From NCBI GenBank assembly GCA_949358305.1, contig OX442315.1, forward strand, positions 4,402,001 to 4,466,000: a DNA stretch of 64,000 nucleotides, given 5' to 3'. The notes under the pieces were generated by a model. That model was given only the letters and a program-made list of their open reading frames with translations. It made no database searches and had not been told where the DNA came from. A program made the position numbers and the translations under genes. Shown piece after piece: positions 1-11,402 of the stretch (within the stretch, counting starts at the first letter, position 1; each line of letters opens with the position of its first letter). Origin of the DNA: Strigamia acuminata (Eukaryota; Arthropoda; Chilopoda; Geophilomorpha; Linotaeniidae).

Positions 1-123
1 TTGTTTTGTTTTGTTGGTGTTTCCCATCTAACAATATTCATTCTAACATTGCGAGCACTGCGCTCGCTCCATTTTGCCGCCATGTTTTTAAACAGTTGCA
101 TTACAGCGTTGTTGTGACGTCAG

Positions 124-308
124 CTTATCTAGATAAGCAATGAGTGGGTGTTTACATTGCAAATGGCAATGCGCAAAACACCCAAAATCTACCTCAAACA
201 AGTGGATTTTAGTTTTCTAGATAAGTTTGACTTTTCTGGAAAACTGATTTGTTTACATGATCAGTTTTCTAGAAAAGTAAAATTCGCATTTTCACTTATC
301 TAGATAAG
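124..308. repeat. Foldback/MITE-like palindromic repeat
   Basis: The block begins and ends with the same 14-nt palindrome CTTATCTAGATAAG (124-137 and 295-308). Inside it, an 18-nt arm at 230-247 pairs with 261-278 (one mismatch) around a 13-nt loop. Nothing in it is coding. It looks like a short foldback or MITE-type element. No target duplication was identified, so the outer limits are approximate. Confidence 0.4.
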
Positions 309-455
309 TGAGTACATGTAAACATGGTAAATGTAAGCATACAGACGTACGTCGGACAAACGTACGAAAAACATGCTGGAACCGTGCCAAAACACTTTCA
401 AAACATCCAAAGAACTAAATTTTTTTAATTTAATCAAAAAATGAAAGTGAGGTGT

Positions 456-1510
456 ACAACTAATTTCAACGGTGAAAAAATAAATGTGAAATTTAATTAT
501 TTATGAGTTTATTAAAAATTAAAATAGGGTGTCAATAAATAGAATCCCTTATAAATCTTCCAGTTGAGGAAAGAGTTTATTTTACTTTAAACATACAAAA
601 AATAAAAATTCATTAACATTTTTATGATATCATCAAATAATGTCATAAAAAATGAATGAATTTTTGTCCCGTCTGGTGGATCAAATGCCATAAATTGTGA
701 TGTTACCGTATGTCATTTTAGATTGCCTTTTATGAATTCATCTGTGGAAATGTGTAGAAATGCAACAGCAGCCATATTGGTCAAATCTCAATACCTTTCT
801 ATCATGCTTCAAACAAAGCCCATAGACGACTGCAACTGCACCAAATCTTGTTTCGAATCAATCTACCATCCTGAAATTGATGTGTTCGTGGGTTTTGATG
901 CAGTCACTAATTTCCTCATTGTTAAAGTTGTTCATAACTTGCAAGAAGTCATAGAAGATAACTTGTCATTCCCTTTCGACAAATTTCTTTGCGATGTGGG
1001 TTCTACCGTATCTTGTATTCTTGGTTTGTCGGTTATGTCATTTTTACACGACATTTTGCTATTCCACAAAAAACCAATATCACAAAAGAAATAAAACATA
1101 TATATTTGCAGTTGTATCCAATAATGTACAGTTTGTCTTGACTAAATATCGAATGTTGCATGTACTGTAGTATGTGTAGAAAACTGGACATGGTCATCTT
1201 AGCTGGTTAAAACATTACTGACCAGTGTCACAATTAACAAGTAACATATGATGTGCATTGAAGTGACGAACACTTCAACGTATAAGTATTTTAAGCAATA
1301 CATTGCCTAAAAATTTGGTGTTTTTACACAACCACAGCATCTATCTAAGTTATGTAACATTAATTTACACATTTAAATTGCGTAAACACATGTCTAAACT
1401 TGTATCTGCACATATATTCTGTGTCAATTTATTAATTAAATATAACTTGTTTATCTTATTTAAATTTTGTGTGTTAGTACTATTTCTCAAGCTGCATGAA
1501 TATTGATACA
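456..1510. repeat. Duplicated segment shared with the 3' part of DEG/ENaC gene 2
   Basis: This segment is collinear with 10835-11402 joined to 16588-16905. It includes the last part of an intron, the terminal coding exon and about 400 bp of 3' flank. Similarity is high but with scattered substitutions and small indels. Sequence upstream of about 450 is unrelated, so the duplication boundary lies inside the last intron. It is useful as the empty-site reference for the copia insertion at 11403. Confidence 0.8.
722..1094 (+). pseudogene. Orphan terminal exon of a DEG/ENaC channel
   Basis: The open frame follows a splice acceptor (TTTTAG at 716-721) and encodes the end of the extracellular domain with the CNCTKSCFESIY cysteine motif. 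It continues through the second transmembrane segment (residues from FPFDKFLCDVG onward) to a TAA at 1092. This is the C-terminal signature of epithelial sodium channel/degenerin family subunits, which form trimeric cation channels in the plasma membrane. The frame is intact and close to the last exon of gene 2 at 11121. No partner exons lie upstream in the window, and homology to gene 2 stops within the preceding intron. I therefore read it as a partial duplicate. It could still be spliced if upstream exons lie beyond the window. Confidence 0.65.
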
Positions 1511-1511
1511 A

Positions 1512-2370
1512 CATGTCGCGTCCTACCTGGTGATAGGTTTAATGAGCTAACGTGTATTACTTTACTTGTGATCTTACTAAATATGTAAATTACCCAAATA
1601 AATACTAAGTATATGTAAATGAACAAATAGGTTTATTCAATAGGCGTAAGCCTTAAAATACACTCAGTATTTAACTAGAGTCGACTTGGTCAGAGTCGAA
1701 CAAAGGATTTCCCAAGATGGCGTCGTCGGTTCCGCGTGGTCGGCGGAACAAAGGCGGCGTCTCGAGTTGTCGTTAATTCGTCACGGATTCGTCGTTCACA
1801 GACGCGGTGGAATGCTCTTTCGAGTCTTCTATCCGTGCCTGTTGTCTAGGGGTTGGTTTTAGCGTCTCAAGGCTCTGACCAGAAACGTGGAGTTTCTTAC
1901 AGGGCGCTCGGACACTTCGCAATGGAATAACCGTGGGTCGGTTATTCGGTGTGAATCCACAAGGGTTATTTTCCTGCTTTCGCGGGGAAATAACACACAG
2001 TGTAAAATCGTGAGAGTTACAGTTGCACTGGAATCAGCGGTCCTCGATCAATCCTAACTTTTAGTGAAGTTGGCCTGACGGTGAGGTAGTTGCTGTGTTC
2101 TTGGTGTCGTTTGTGTAAGTTCTGATTTTAGGCGGGAAATTCTCCCTTTTATGGGTCAGTGTGAGGGGCCGGCGCAGCCAATGGGGGCTTGCCACCCGAC
2201 GCCTCACTCCCCTCGGGGCACACACCTGCTCATGGAGAGGCGGAGCCAACACGAGGGGAACGACCGGTCTATTGCAGTGAGTCATGGGGCAAATATCCGC
2301 TTGGAGAGAAATATTTAACCCCCATGCTCACCACAAACATTATGTCACCATACATAAAGTCTATGGATAA
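1512..2370. mobile_element. About 860-bp insertion in the duplicated DEG/ENaC 3' flank (solo-LTR-like)
   Basis: In the sister copy the flank reads straight through at about 16907, whereas here about 860 bp intervenes between the matching sequences ending near 1510 and resuming near 2371. The insert has a GC-rich centre (about 1680-2280) unlike its surroundings and no convincing coding frame. Size and composition would suit a solo LTR or a non-autonomous element, but clean ends and a target duplication could not be defined. Confidence 0.4.
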
Positions 2371-2430
2371 GTTATTATTCATACTGTACAGTGTACATTT
2401 TTAGTGACCAGTATGTCACTAGAGTTGTTG

Positions 2431-3240
2431 CAGGTTTACGTCATCTAGGTTAGTCGTCAGGATGTTAAACACGTATTTCGGAGACTGGAATCTGATTTCT
2501 TGTGCGGCATGTTGATTGTTTTAAATATGTGGGGGATTGGAGAACGTGGCGATTTCGTGTTTAGTTTGACCAGTGTGTGGCTTCACTGCAGTGCTCGTGT
2601 TGTGTGCACTTTTGTTGAGCGTTCAAATTGATATGACTTAAACGTAGGATAGAAATTTAATTAGTTTTAGTTTAGAGCATATTCTAGCAAGTAGAAATGG
2701 GGGTTTAATACAGAGTAATGTAATTAACGGGTTTAGGATTGTGTTGCCTGCATCAAATTTTGTAAAGGCAGTTTTCTACTAAATTGTTTAGTTGTCTGTG
2801 AGTCTATAGTGCAAAAATATATTGAAGTTTATTATTCATGAAACACAGGTGGCGCTGTTAGGCGACCGCGTCACAAATTAACATAGAGTGTATGAAGAAG
2901 AAGCGTACACAGCAGTTCTCTATTCATTTATCCACTGTATAAAATATTTTATTATGTGATTGTGCTATTTTCAAAGTAAAGAAACACATTAAGAACTTGG
3001 CTCATATTCTCCCTTCATTAACTGTGCACATGTCCGAATTGTTTTCGAGTGTAAGATATAATGATGTAATAATTACTGCAATGTGTCGGTATTGCTAAAA
3101 AATGTGATTTACACAAACCATTAAAAATTCTAGTTTTAGCTTATGTCACAATAAAAAGTTAAGAAATCTTGATTATTTTATGTCTCCCTCTATAATTCTC
3201 TTTCTGCAAAAATGCAAGAGTGTTGCAGGTTTAAAATATG
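2431..3240. other. Intergenic, no recognised feature
   Basis: AT-rich sequence without a supportable gene or repeat structure. The stretch around 2845-2910 is locally less AT-rich. Confidence 0.5.
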
Positions 3241-3244
3241 TGTA

Positions 3245-3365
3245 GTCAGGATGGCCGAGCGGTCTAACTTGTAAGGCGCCAGAATCAAGTTTCCTTGCCA
3301 ACCAGGTTGGTCAAGTGATTTCTGGTCCACGAATGTGGGCGTGGGTTCAAATCCCACTTCTGACA
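3245..3365 (+). tRNA. tRNA-Leu(CAA) with intron
   Basis: The sequence begins GTCAGGATGGCCGAGCGGTC and ends with the matching acceptor strand TTCTGACA, the typical animal tRNA-Leu(CAA) frame. The anticodon arm CCAGA..TCTGG carries CAA, and an intron of about 30 nt follows the anticodon; it folds into its own hairpin (CTTGCCAACC with GGTTGGTCAAG). B box GGTTCAAATCC and a T6 Pol III terminator at 3369-3374 are present. Odd points are a 7-nt insertion in the D loop (CTTGTAA) and A instead of pyrimidine at position 32, so it may be a weakened or pseudo gene. It decodes UUG leucine codons if functional. Confidence 0.85.
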
Positions 3366-3368
3366 ACC

Positions 3369-3374
3369 TTTTTT
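3369..3374 (+). terminator. Pol III T-run terminator of tRNA-Leu
   Basis: Six T residues begin 3 nt after the end of the tRNA, the normal RNA polymerase III stop signal. Confidence 0.7.
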
Positions 3375-3627
3375 CCTCTTCATTTTTTAAATTTTTTTTA
3401 TCTGAGATTCAGCCTTTTGTGGTGATCTCACTTTATTTCATCATTGTATTAAATAAAAATCACCACTTAAAAGAAAATTGTGCTTTATTTTATTTCACAA
3501 TAGCCTGGCGTGTGCCAGACTCAGTCATGTGACTGAGCACATTTCACATTTTACCCCAAATTAGCTGGGGTGAACAGCTAATTAACCGTTTTGGTGCAGC
3601 AAAATCCTTTTTTTTTTTTTTTTTGAG

Positions 3628-3764
3628 TCGCGTGTAACCAGCCGCCGCTGCTACGCGCATTACCGTCGAGAAGAGGAGAGGAGCCGAGCCGCTCGCCGTG
3701 AACCATCGCCGTCGCTGGAGCCACCGTTGACTTGTCCGGAGTTCCTGCCACCAGCATCGTACGT
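3628..3764 (+). other. Candidate GC-rich 5' untranslated exon
   Basis: A GC-rich island in AT-rich DNA is followed by a strong splice donor (GTGAGT at 3765-3770). It starts after a T-run and holds no long frame. This is what a non-coding first exon looks like, but no matching downstream exon was recognised, so the call is tentative. Confidence 0.3.
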
Positions 3765-3789
3765 GTGAGTAACTTTTAAAAGGTAAAAG

Positions 3790-4277
3790 ACGGCGACATT
3801 TACCAATGAGAGAAATTATCTAATTCTCCATTCAGCCTCTAGATGACGCCACGGTCAAACAAAACAAACCCACTTTGAATTTTCTTTAAATTATTTTTTT
3901 CTTTCGCCACCAGAAGGAGAAGTGCAAACAAGATGGCGGTGTAAGGTGTTGGTTGCGTTTCGTTGGACATTTGACATTGATATTGATAATAAGATGAGTG
4001 GAGCTTAGCGTTTATTAAATTTAGAAATGTTCTTCTCAACGAACGCTTAGCTATGATGTAGCAGATTATTATTTTTTGTTTATTCTTATTGTTTTTATTC
4101 CAATCAAGGCAATAGCAAATTTCCTCAGAGATCAATGTACAATTATCTATTTTTTTTTCTTGGCGACGGCAATTGGAAAATGCATCCAATTAAAACCAAT
4201 ACCGGTAAGTGAAATTGTCGTGAATAAAATTGAACAAAAATTGGCTTTTTAAAGGCTTTTATTTAACTTACCTTGAA

Positions 4278-4312
<35 letters not shown>

Positions 4313-5280
4313 TTCAACTTCCGGTTTGTCTAATTTTGGGTGTTTTTTCCAAAAATCAATTCACCGTAACAAAAAATTAAAATTTGGGCTTCGTACCGCC
4401 CTAGAACAGGTCATTCTACACATTATGAAAAAAAGAAATAAAAAAAAGACTCATTTTTCGGCGCTGTGGACTGGAAGTACGAATGCTGAAAACTCTGATT
4501 TACGGCAAACTTTAAGCATACCGGAGCGCCACCTGGCGGAACCCGTGTTCTTTAATGTTCGCCCGATACGAATTTTGATGTTTTCGGCACTAAAAAAAGA
4601 TTTAAAAATCCTGAAACCACGCTCATTTGATTGGAAATTGCATTCTGCACAAGTCTGTATGTTTCTTTTTTCGATTCGGTAAAAAAAAAAAAGTTTTTTT
4701 TACGATTGTAGCCGGCTACCACATGGTCAATTAGTAAGAAATTTGAATTTAGCCATAAAAACAAAAAATATGAAAAATGAACGGTTTAAAAAATTAAAAA
4801 CATGTTTCCTGTGCAGAATTTGCCGCTCTTTCAAATGGTGCTGATAACTTTTTGATCTGAGCTACATTTTTTTTTTTTGCTAAAAAATGATTTGTCATTT
4901 GACAAATTTTTAGCATAGATTCAAATTTATCAGGGATACAGCATAAAAGCCTTTTTCAAAAACGTAGTTTTTTTGGTTTACTTGTTTCAGATGTTTTTAT
5001 GAAAACTTCCAAATCCGAACGAATCAGTGAAATCTCACAATTCATGAATGTTTATAGATAAACAAATGGTGAGTAACATCTTATAACATAAATCTATTTA
5101 AAAAATGAATTTTAATTGGAAATAAAAATGCAGATACGAAAAAAATTGGAACATCATAAAACTAACTGTCTGGAAAATGTGTTGTTGATAGAAATGAGCA
5201 AGTGCAGGTAAGCAACAACATTCTACAACTACTGGAGACAAAAAAAATTCAAATTTGTAATTTCTAAATGGCCCAGACAC
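3790..5280. other. Intergenic with (TGTC)n microsatellite
   Basis: AT-rich non-coding DNA. A tetranucleotide repeat of TGTC units lies at about 4279-4311. Several homopolymer T and A runs occur (for example 4681-4692). No supportable gene. Confidence 0.5.
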
Positions 5281-5361
5281 TGAGGAGTCACGAGCCAAGA
5301 GTTGAACGCAGATACTCCGTTTGCCTTTCAGACAGCTGTTGTACCAATTAAGCTCCTTCCT
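5281..5361 (-). pseudogene. tRNA-like remnant (possible SINE head)
   Basis: Read on the minus strand, the sequence has an A-box-like stretch (AGCTTAATTGG), an anticodon-arm-like segment with a GAA triplet and a B box matching GTTCRANYC (GTTCAACTC). The acceptor stem does not close well. It is either a decayed tRNA gene or the tRNA-derived head of a SINE. Confidence 0.35.
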
Positions 5362-5459
5362 GTAATCTCTGGATCGATTGTAAGTAATAACATATTTTTA
5401 AAATAAAATAACTTTAATTTCTGGTTGGCAACATTGAAATACATTTACATATTCAAAAC

Positions 5460-5675
5460 TGGAGTGTTTTACACTCCCTTTCTTTCTGTTGATATTTCGT
5501 GACACACGTCAAGCACGTCGTGTTCTCGCGACGTGCGAGAGCGCATGTTGCGCCACCTATGATTTCTATGCAAATAAACATTTATGTAAATATTCCCGTA
5601 CGTGATGCCTCGTGTCTAACTTAAATCCAACAATATCCAGCAACATCAATACAATCCGATTCAACAAACACACCA
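5460..5675 (+). repeat. 5' LTR of TRIM-like element
   Basis: 216 bp, TG...CA, nearly identical to 6618-6833. Its first bases form a small palindrome (GGAGTGTTTTACACTCC). Confidence 0.85.
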
Positions 5676-5754
5676 AATTGGCGACGAGGTGCGACACGAA
5701 TTCATGCTGCTCATAATTCAGTAACTTTTTGTGATTTCTGTGCGAATTTTCGAC

Positions 5755-5845
5755 CATGCTGACCACGCTGACCACGATGACCACGCTGACCATGCTGTCC
5801 ACAAGCTGCCATTCGACCACGATGCCTTCTGACCACGCTGCTGAT
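5755..5845 (+). repeat. Short GACCACGCT-type tandem repeat inside the TRIM element
   Basis: Nine-base units related to GACCACGCT recur imperfectly. Non-coding interior of the LTR element. Confidence 0.5.
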
Positions 5846-5966
5846 TCCAGTTGTGAACCTATTTTACGGTTTACTGTCCAAAATGCCATTTTCAACCAAA
5901 TTCGGACCTTTGACCACGTGCAACCGCGTGGTTAGGCCTTGTGTTTTGTGCGGTTCCGATTCCACA

Positions 5967-6160
5967 ATGGCAGGTATTGTTGGCTCGCTGCAGCCGCCGT
6001 ACGGCCAGGAATCCGACTGGTCGCAATATGCCGACCAGCGCAACATTTCAACGCCTTTTCCACTCCAAATTCACCGGCGCCGAAGACGTCGATGCTACGT
6101 CGTTCACCATGCATGCAGTAGACGCTCGGTTCCGCGTTTTGAACCTCTTCTAACTGTTTC
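5967..6160 (+). pseudogene. Decayed gypsy-type gag start
   Basis: An ATG at 5967 opens a short peptide, MAGIVGSLQPPYGQESDW followed by a few residues. It resembles the N-terminus of Gag proteins of Ty3/gypsy elements (a hydrophobic start, then a D/E-W pair and a following aromatic). The frame is then lost to shifts within about 80 bp, and no capsid, zinc knuckle or pol follows. It supports descent of the TRIM-like element from a gypsy element. Confidence 0.4.
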
Positions 6161-6296
6161 CAGCCATTTTCGTGGGGAGGGGAGAGTTGTTCCAACTCAT
6201 TTATTCATGTTCAAAGTGCAATTCGATTTCAATTACAATGTTCAGTGCTAATATTTCAATTGTTATTCAACGTATGATTCAATGCAATGTACGATT

Positions 6297-6380
6297 CAAT
6301 GTGTTCAATTCCTGTGTTTTAATCCAATGTGTTCAATTCCTGTGTTTTAATCCAATGTGTTCAATTCCTGTGTTTTAATC
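6297..6380 (+). repeat. Three 28-bp tandem copies
   Basis: A 28-bp unit starting CAATGTGTTCAATTCC is repeated three times (starts 6297, 6325, 6353), inside the TRIM-like element. Confidence 0.85.
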
Positions 6381-6617
6381 CAAAGTGTTATTTAATTCTA
6401 TCCTTCAATTTCAGTGTGTTTTCAATTCCATTCTTACCATTTGCATTCAATTTGTTCTTTTTCTATTGTTGTTACAATTCGTGTTTGCTGTACTATTATT
6501 TCATATGCTTCGATTTCAAATTCAATTTCATTCTTCCTATACTTTATTTTATTCTATGTTCAAATGTTGTTTTAAATTGCTCTCCTTAATTGCTTTGTTT
6601 CGCAATTGAGGGGATAC

Positions 6618-6833
6618 TGGAGTGTTTTACACTCCCTTTCTTTCTGTTGATATTTCGTGACACACGTCAAGCACGTCGTGTTCCCGCGACGTGCGAGAGC
6701 GCATGTTGCGCCACCTATGATTTCTATGCAAATAAACATTCATGTAAATATTCCCGTACGTGATGCCTCGTGTCTAACTTAAATCCAACAATATCCAGCA
6801 ACATCAATACAATCCGATTCAACAAACACACCA
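6618..6833 (+). repeat. 3' LTR of TRIM-like element
   Basis: 216 bp, near-identical partner of 5460-5675, followed directly by the target duplication AAAAC. Confidence 0.85.
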
Positions 6834-6959
6834 AAAACAGCAAAATTATTTTTCTTAATTTATTCATTCCGTTAATTATATATAATTTTTGTCACTCTAG
6901 CACTGAAGAATTGTATTTATTAACATGTTTTTAAAAGGAATTCATAAATAATCTTGCAC

Positions 6960-7160
6960 GCAATTTTTAATGCATTCAAGTATAAATTATAAAATTATAA
7001 ATTATAAATTATAAATTGTAAAATGTAACGGTAACGTAACGGTAATAATAACTCAATTCACGAAGAAGTGACGGTTGGTAACTAACTTTAGTTACTTTTT
7101 TGGCTAAATAACTAACGGTAACTACTTACCAAGTTACAATAATGCGTGCAACCCTGCTGG
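6960..7160. repeat. AT repeats and hAT-like element end
   Basis: ATAAATT units are followed by reiterated GTAACGGTAA motifs and a terminus reading (minus strand) CAGCAGGGTTGCACGC, similar to hAT-family ends. The other end is not recognised. Confidence 0.35.
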
Positions 7161-7835
7161 GAGATAGAGCTGCGTTTGTTGGCAATTGATTGAATTTAAA
7201 TAATTCATATACCCTATCAAATGTCACTATAATTATTTAGCAAAGAAAACTTGTACGAGACCATGAATTGCTGAGATCGTCAATAATTTTTGCTACGTTT
7301 TGAAGGCAAAGTTTGTCACGAAATCCTATTTGGGTAATAACTACTACGCACGAGTACAGAACACAAATTACATGTTGCGACTAGCGATAAGAACATGAAT
7401 TGACAGCGTTAATAATTTCTGCTGTTTTGAAGGCAAAGTTAATAACTACACATAGCACACTAATCACATGTTGCGACTAGCGATGCAAGTTTTTCAATGT
7501 CATGTTAGTTGAAACATTGATTTTGTTTTGGCACTAGCTAGTGTGTGTCAAGCAGGCAGGAAGCAACACAAGTGCAGCAAAAGAAATTTTATTATTCAGG
7601 TAGGTTTCACCTGTTAATTTTTTGAGCGTTTTCGCTACCAAGCTTAGATATTGAGAGTATCATTTGTAGGTTGTTTAGCATTGCGACGGAACCCGAGAGG
7701 AATTATCATCCTTGGGAAGATAAAGAAGATACTGGTAAAGGGTCCGTCGTCGAGGGTTGGAATTTGGAAATTGATATTTGGTGAAAGAAGAACTTTATTT
7801 TGCTTTTACGGGTGTGTAAATCTAGTTTTTCATAG

Positions 7836-9461
7836 AGCTCAACCAACCCTCAACGACATCATGATTTGCAAACTTAATCCTCGGCTCCGCAAGATAGTTC
7901 TTCAATTGGTACGAGACCACAATTTATCTAGAAATAGTGACGGCGCTTTCTTCGGTATCATGGGGAAAATAAACGACAGCAAATCCAATTGGATTCTACG
8001 CATCTTGTGGGTTGCAGTCCTCGTAGTGAGCGTGCTTCTCTGCACCGCATTGACCTACGACCGATTAGCCTACTACTTGTCTGAACCATCGGTTGTCAAC
8101 GTATACACGCAAGTAGAGAACATTGTTCAGTTTCCCACTGTTGTGTTGTGCACATCCTCCACTCCCGAGTTTGAAGAATACGCCTTAAAGATTGATAATG
8201 GTGCCAAGCCAAAAGCTATGTCTACGTCTTGCACTGAGCCTCTGTTGATATTCAGTCGGGGATGCAATCTGAACTCATTGAAATTGTGGTCCCTGTTGAA
8301 CACCAGTCACGTTGTTGAGAGCATTCACACTCTACAAGTACGTTTTTATAAAATCTGTCTCTTGACAAACTCAAATTGTATTTTTCTTTTATTAGAATAA
8401 ATCTGCAAATCTGAAAAATCAAGTGAAATATGCATTCACTTTTATGGGATTGTGTATTCTCATGACACTTGGTGAGAAATTTTATGCAATTTGATTGATT
8501 TTACGAGTGATGTTCATTTCTATCGATAGATGATAAAGTTCGGCTATCGAATCCAAAAAATGAATTGGTTTTTAAATTTGACGAATCCAACTTTGGGAAC
8601 AGATGTTCGCTTCCACCTATGAATGTAAGCACACGAATAACTCGTTATTCTCAGAGTATTCTATTCCTTTTGTGTTAGTTTGTATTGGCAGATAAAAAGA
8701 ATTCCTCGATTGAAAGAAGCGATGGTTTTGCGGTACTATTGAAACAAACGAGTGTTAGTCTCGTATCAGTTCAAAAAGTAGTTATTATAATTCGAAATTC
8801 TACAAGTTATTGTGAGATCATTCGATTGTGTTGTAGTACGAGTTCCTGAACAAAACCAAACACACGTGCAGTTCAATTGCTGACTTTGACTTGTGTGAAG
8901 AAAGGTGTGTACGACAGCAAATAGAAAAGAGTGAAGTGCATTGCAGGTTGGTGCGATCTGATCGACAAGTATCATTCTTTTAACATTCATATTAGAAGAA
9001 TACATTCAGTAAACATTTTCTTCCGCTTAGGTTGCCATTCATGCGAAACTTTAAACATTTGCCACAGTGCCAAGGAGATTATGGTACGACATACACAGAA
9101 GTCAAAACGGCTTACTTGAGATTTTGGAAGGCCAATGCGTCAAATGCTTGCAAGTGCAGCACACCTTGTAAACAAAACATCGTTTCGACTCGTTTCACGC
9201 TGGACGAACTATCTGGATAGACTTTGAAAATCAAAGTAATGGATTCGATAAGAATCGCAAAGGAAGTGGCAGCTTATGATCTCATCGCGCTCTTTTGCGA
9301 TTTAGGAGTTAACACATGGGTCTCACTCTCGGAGTGTCTTGTCTCATGATTGTTGAAATACTAATCATATTAATCACTCTGGTTATTCAAAACGTAAAAA
9401 GATTGAAGCAGAAATCATTTTTCTGTACTACTAGTAGAATGCAGGGCAAAGAAATGTCTTA
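7836..9461 (+). pseudogene. DEG/ENaC channel gene 1, inactivated
   Basis: Exons are 7836-8337 (ATG at 7861), 8396-8471, 8530-8624, 8679-8777, 8837-8946 and 9031 onward. All have GT-AG borders and introns of 54-84 bp. The product starts with a cytosolic tail, TM1 (WILRILWVAVLVVSVLLC), then the post-TM1 FPTVVLC motif, and a cysteine-rich extracellular domain ending ACKCSTPC. A TAG at 9218-9220 interrupts the frame before TM2. A second lesion near 9315 shifts the frame, after which TM2 (GLTLGVSCLMIVEIL) is readable to a TAA at 9459. Channel function needs TM2, so this copy appears dead unless these are sequencing errors. A 5' UTR exon may end at 7599. Intron phases equal those of gene 2. Confidence 0.75.
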
Positions 9462-10251
9462 AGAAATATGTGGATGAAAGCGAAGAATATTTACTTGACA
9501 GTTTCCAACTAACTGGTTTGAAGTACATTTTGACCAAAAAAAACGACAAGAGAAAATATTTGTGGATTTTTCTCATCATGCTCTCAAGTTTTGTCTGCGC
9601 TTTTAACATTTATGAGCGCTTTGCGTATTACTTGTGCTATCCGAAAACCATATCTGTAAGAATGGTGGAAATTGAATACATTGAATTGCCCTCGTTAGTA
9701 TTATGCTCGGACAGTGCTAAACTGGTGTTGGAAAAGAGAAAATACATGAAACGACATAATATCTCTGATTGTCTCGATGATTTTGAAATGTTGAAAATGG
9801 TAGATGATAAAATATCTGTTGATAAATTGTGGAAATGGTCTGCAACATCTCCAAAATTTATGGTTCTGCCACAAATGGTATAATTATGGAATTTAAAATT
9901 TAAAATTAACAAATGTTAATAATTTCTAATTTTTGTCTGGGGTTAATGTAGGATGCTGTGAAGGATACCGAAATTCCAGTAACACTTGAACCTTTTTATA
10001 CGGTTTTCGGCTTCTGTGTAAAATCGAATTCGAGTAATTAGAACACTTACAGCTGATCGCAATATTAACAAAGTTTTTTACAATCTTAATATTTTTCAGA
10101 TATTACAAAATATTTTTCTGGATATGGAATATCCGTTTCAGCAGCAGCAAATAAAAATTGTGTATTGAAAACAAAAGTAATTTCGAAAAAACTTTTTTTA
10201 TTTTTATTTTATTGTAATTATGATATACATTTCTGATTTTAATTTTTTTGC

Positions 10252-10376
10252 CCCAAATTATGGTTTACAGATTGGTTTGATTTCGTTTTATCTTTATTGA
10301 AATTCAAAATTAACATACCATAACTAACTTAATTATAAATAAATTGTGTAAACCATAATTTTGGACAGAGGGAGTA
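10252..10376. repeat. Foldback MITE in DEG/ENaC gene 2 intron 3
   Basis: An arm at 10252-10270 (CCCAAATTATGGTTTACA) pairs with 10347-10364. The right end continues into GGACAGAGGGAGTA, resembling mariner-type (Stowaway-like) ends with TA. It enlarges this intron to 227 bp compared with 54 bp in gene 1. Confidence 0.5.
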
Positions 10377-11402
10377 ATGTATTTTGCATTTATATCGTAT
10401 AAGATTTTTCAAATATTTCCTGGCAACGAATTCAGTTTGAAAACATATCTAAACTTGGCAGAAACTGGAACATATGCACTTCGTTACACAATGCAAAAAG
10501 TATACAACATTGCAAACAACGAATTTGTCTAATGGTTGCTCATTTTTGCAGTTAGTCAGAATAAACACACCAAAGAGTCGATGCGTTGGAAAAAGAGAGC
10601 ACTCGCAATGTGTGAAAAACTGCTTAGATCAACAAATGATGGCGATATTTTCTTGCAAGTAAGCTATTACAGTGTACTCTCTCTAGCCCGGACGTAGAAC
10701 GGGTCCGAAAAACTTCTCCGATCTAGGGAATGTCCGTTCTGTTACTTAAAAAATTTAAACCTTGCGACCGGTTGGCCACCTACATTACTGTCACACACTG
10801 GCACCGAGGTCATGCCTCTCTGGAGGAGTACTAGTTTAACCAATTTTAACTGTGAAAAAATAAGTGTGAAATTAAATTATTTATGGGTTTTTAAAAATTA
10901 AAATGGTGGGGTGCCAATAAATGAAATTCCTTATAAATCCTCCAGTTCAGGAAAGAGTGTATTTTATTTAATTCACACAAAAAATAAAAATTCATTAACT
11001 TTTTTTGATATCATCAAATGATGTCATAAAACAATCAATGGATTTTTGCCACATCTGGCGGATCAAGTGAAAAAATTTATTCTGACAAATTGTGATGTTA
11101 CCGTACCGTATGTTTTTTAGATTGCCTTTTATGAATTCATCTGTGGAAATGTGTAGAAATGCAACAGCAGCCATATTGGTCAAATCTCAATACCTTTCTA
11201 TCATGCTTAAAACCAAGCCCATAGACGACTGCAACTGCACCAAATCTTGTTTCGAATCAATCTACCATCCTGAAATGAATGTGTTGGTGGGTTTCGGTGC
11301 AGTATCTAATATACTTATGGTTAAAGTTGTTCATAACTTGCAAGAAGTCATTGAAGAAAACTTGTCATTCCCTTTCGACAAATTTCTTTGCGATGTGGGT
11401 TC

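Larger units (their letters stand above)
5455..6838 (+). mobile_element. Non-autonomous LTR retrotransposon (TRIM-like, 1374 bp)
   Basis: Two 216-bp direct repeats (5460-5675 and 6618-6833) begin TG and end CA and differ at only a few positions. Both flanks carry the 5-bp target duplication AAAAC (5455-5459 and 6834-6838). Next to the left LTR is a primer-binding-site-like TGGCGACGAGG (5679-5689); before the right LTR is a purine tract (6608-6614). The 942-bp interior has no protease, reverse transcriptase or integrase, only a decayed gag start. It must be mobilised in trans. The primer site shares its first bases with the autonomous gypsy element at 22983-27721. Confidence 0.88.

Noticed and set aside
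6172-6609. Frames rich in Phe and Cys (NSCVLIQCVQF)
   Set aside because: Arise from the 28-bp tandem repeat in the TRIM-like element.
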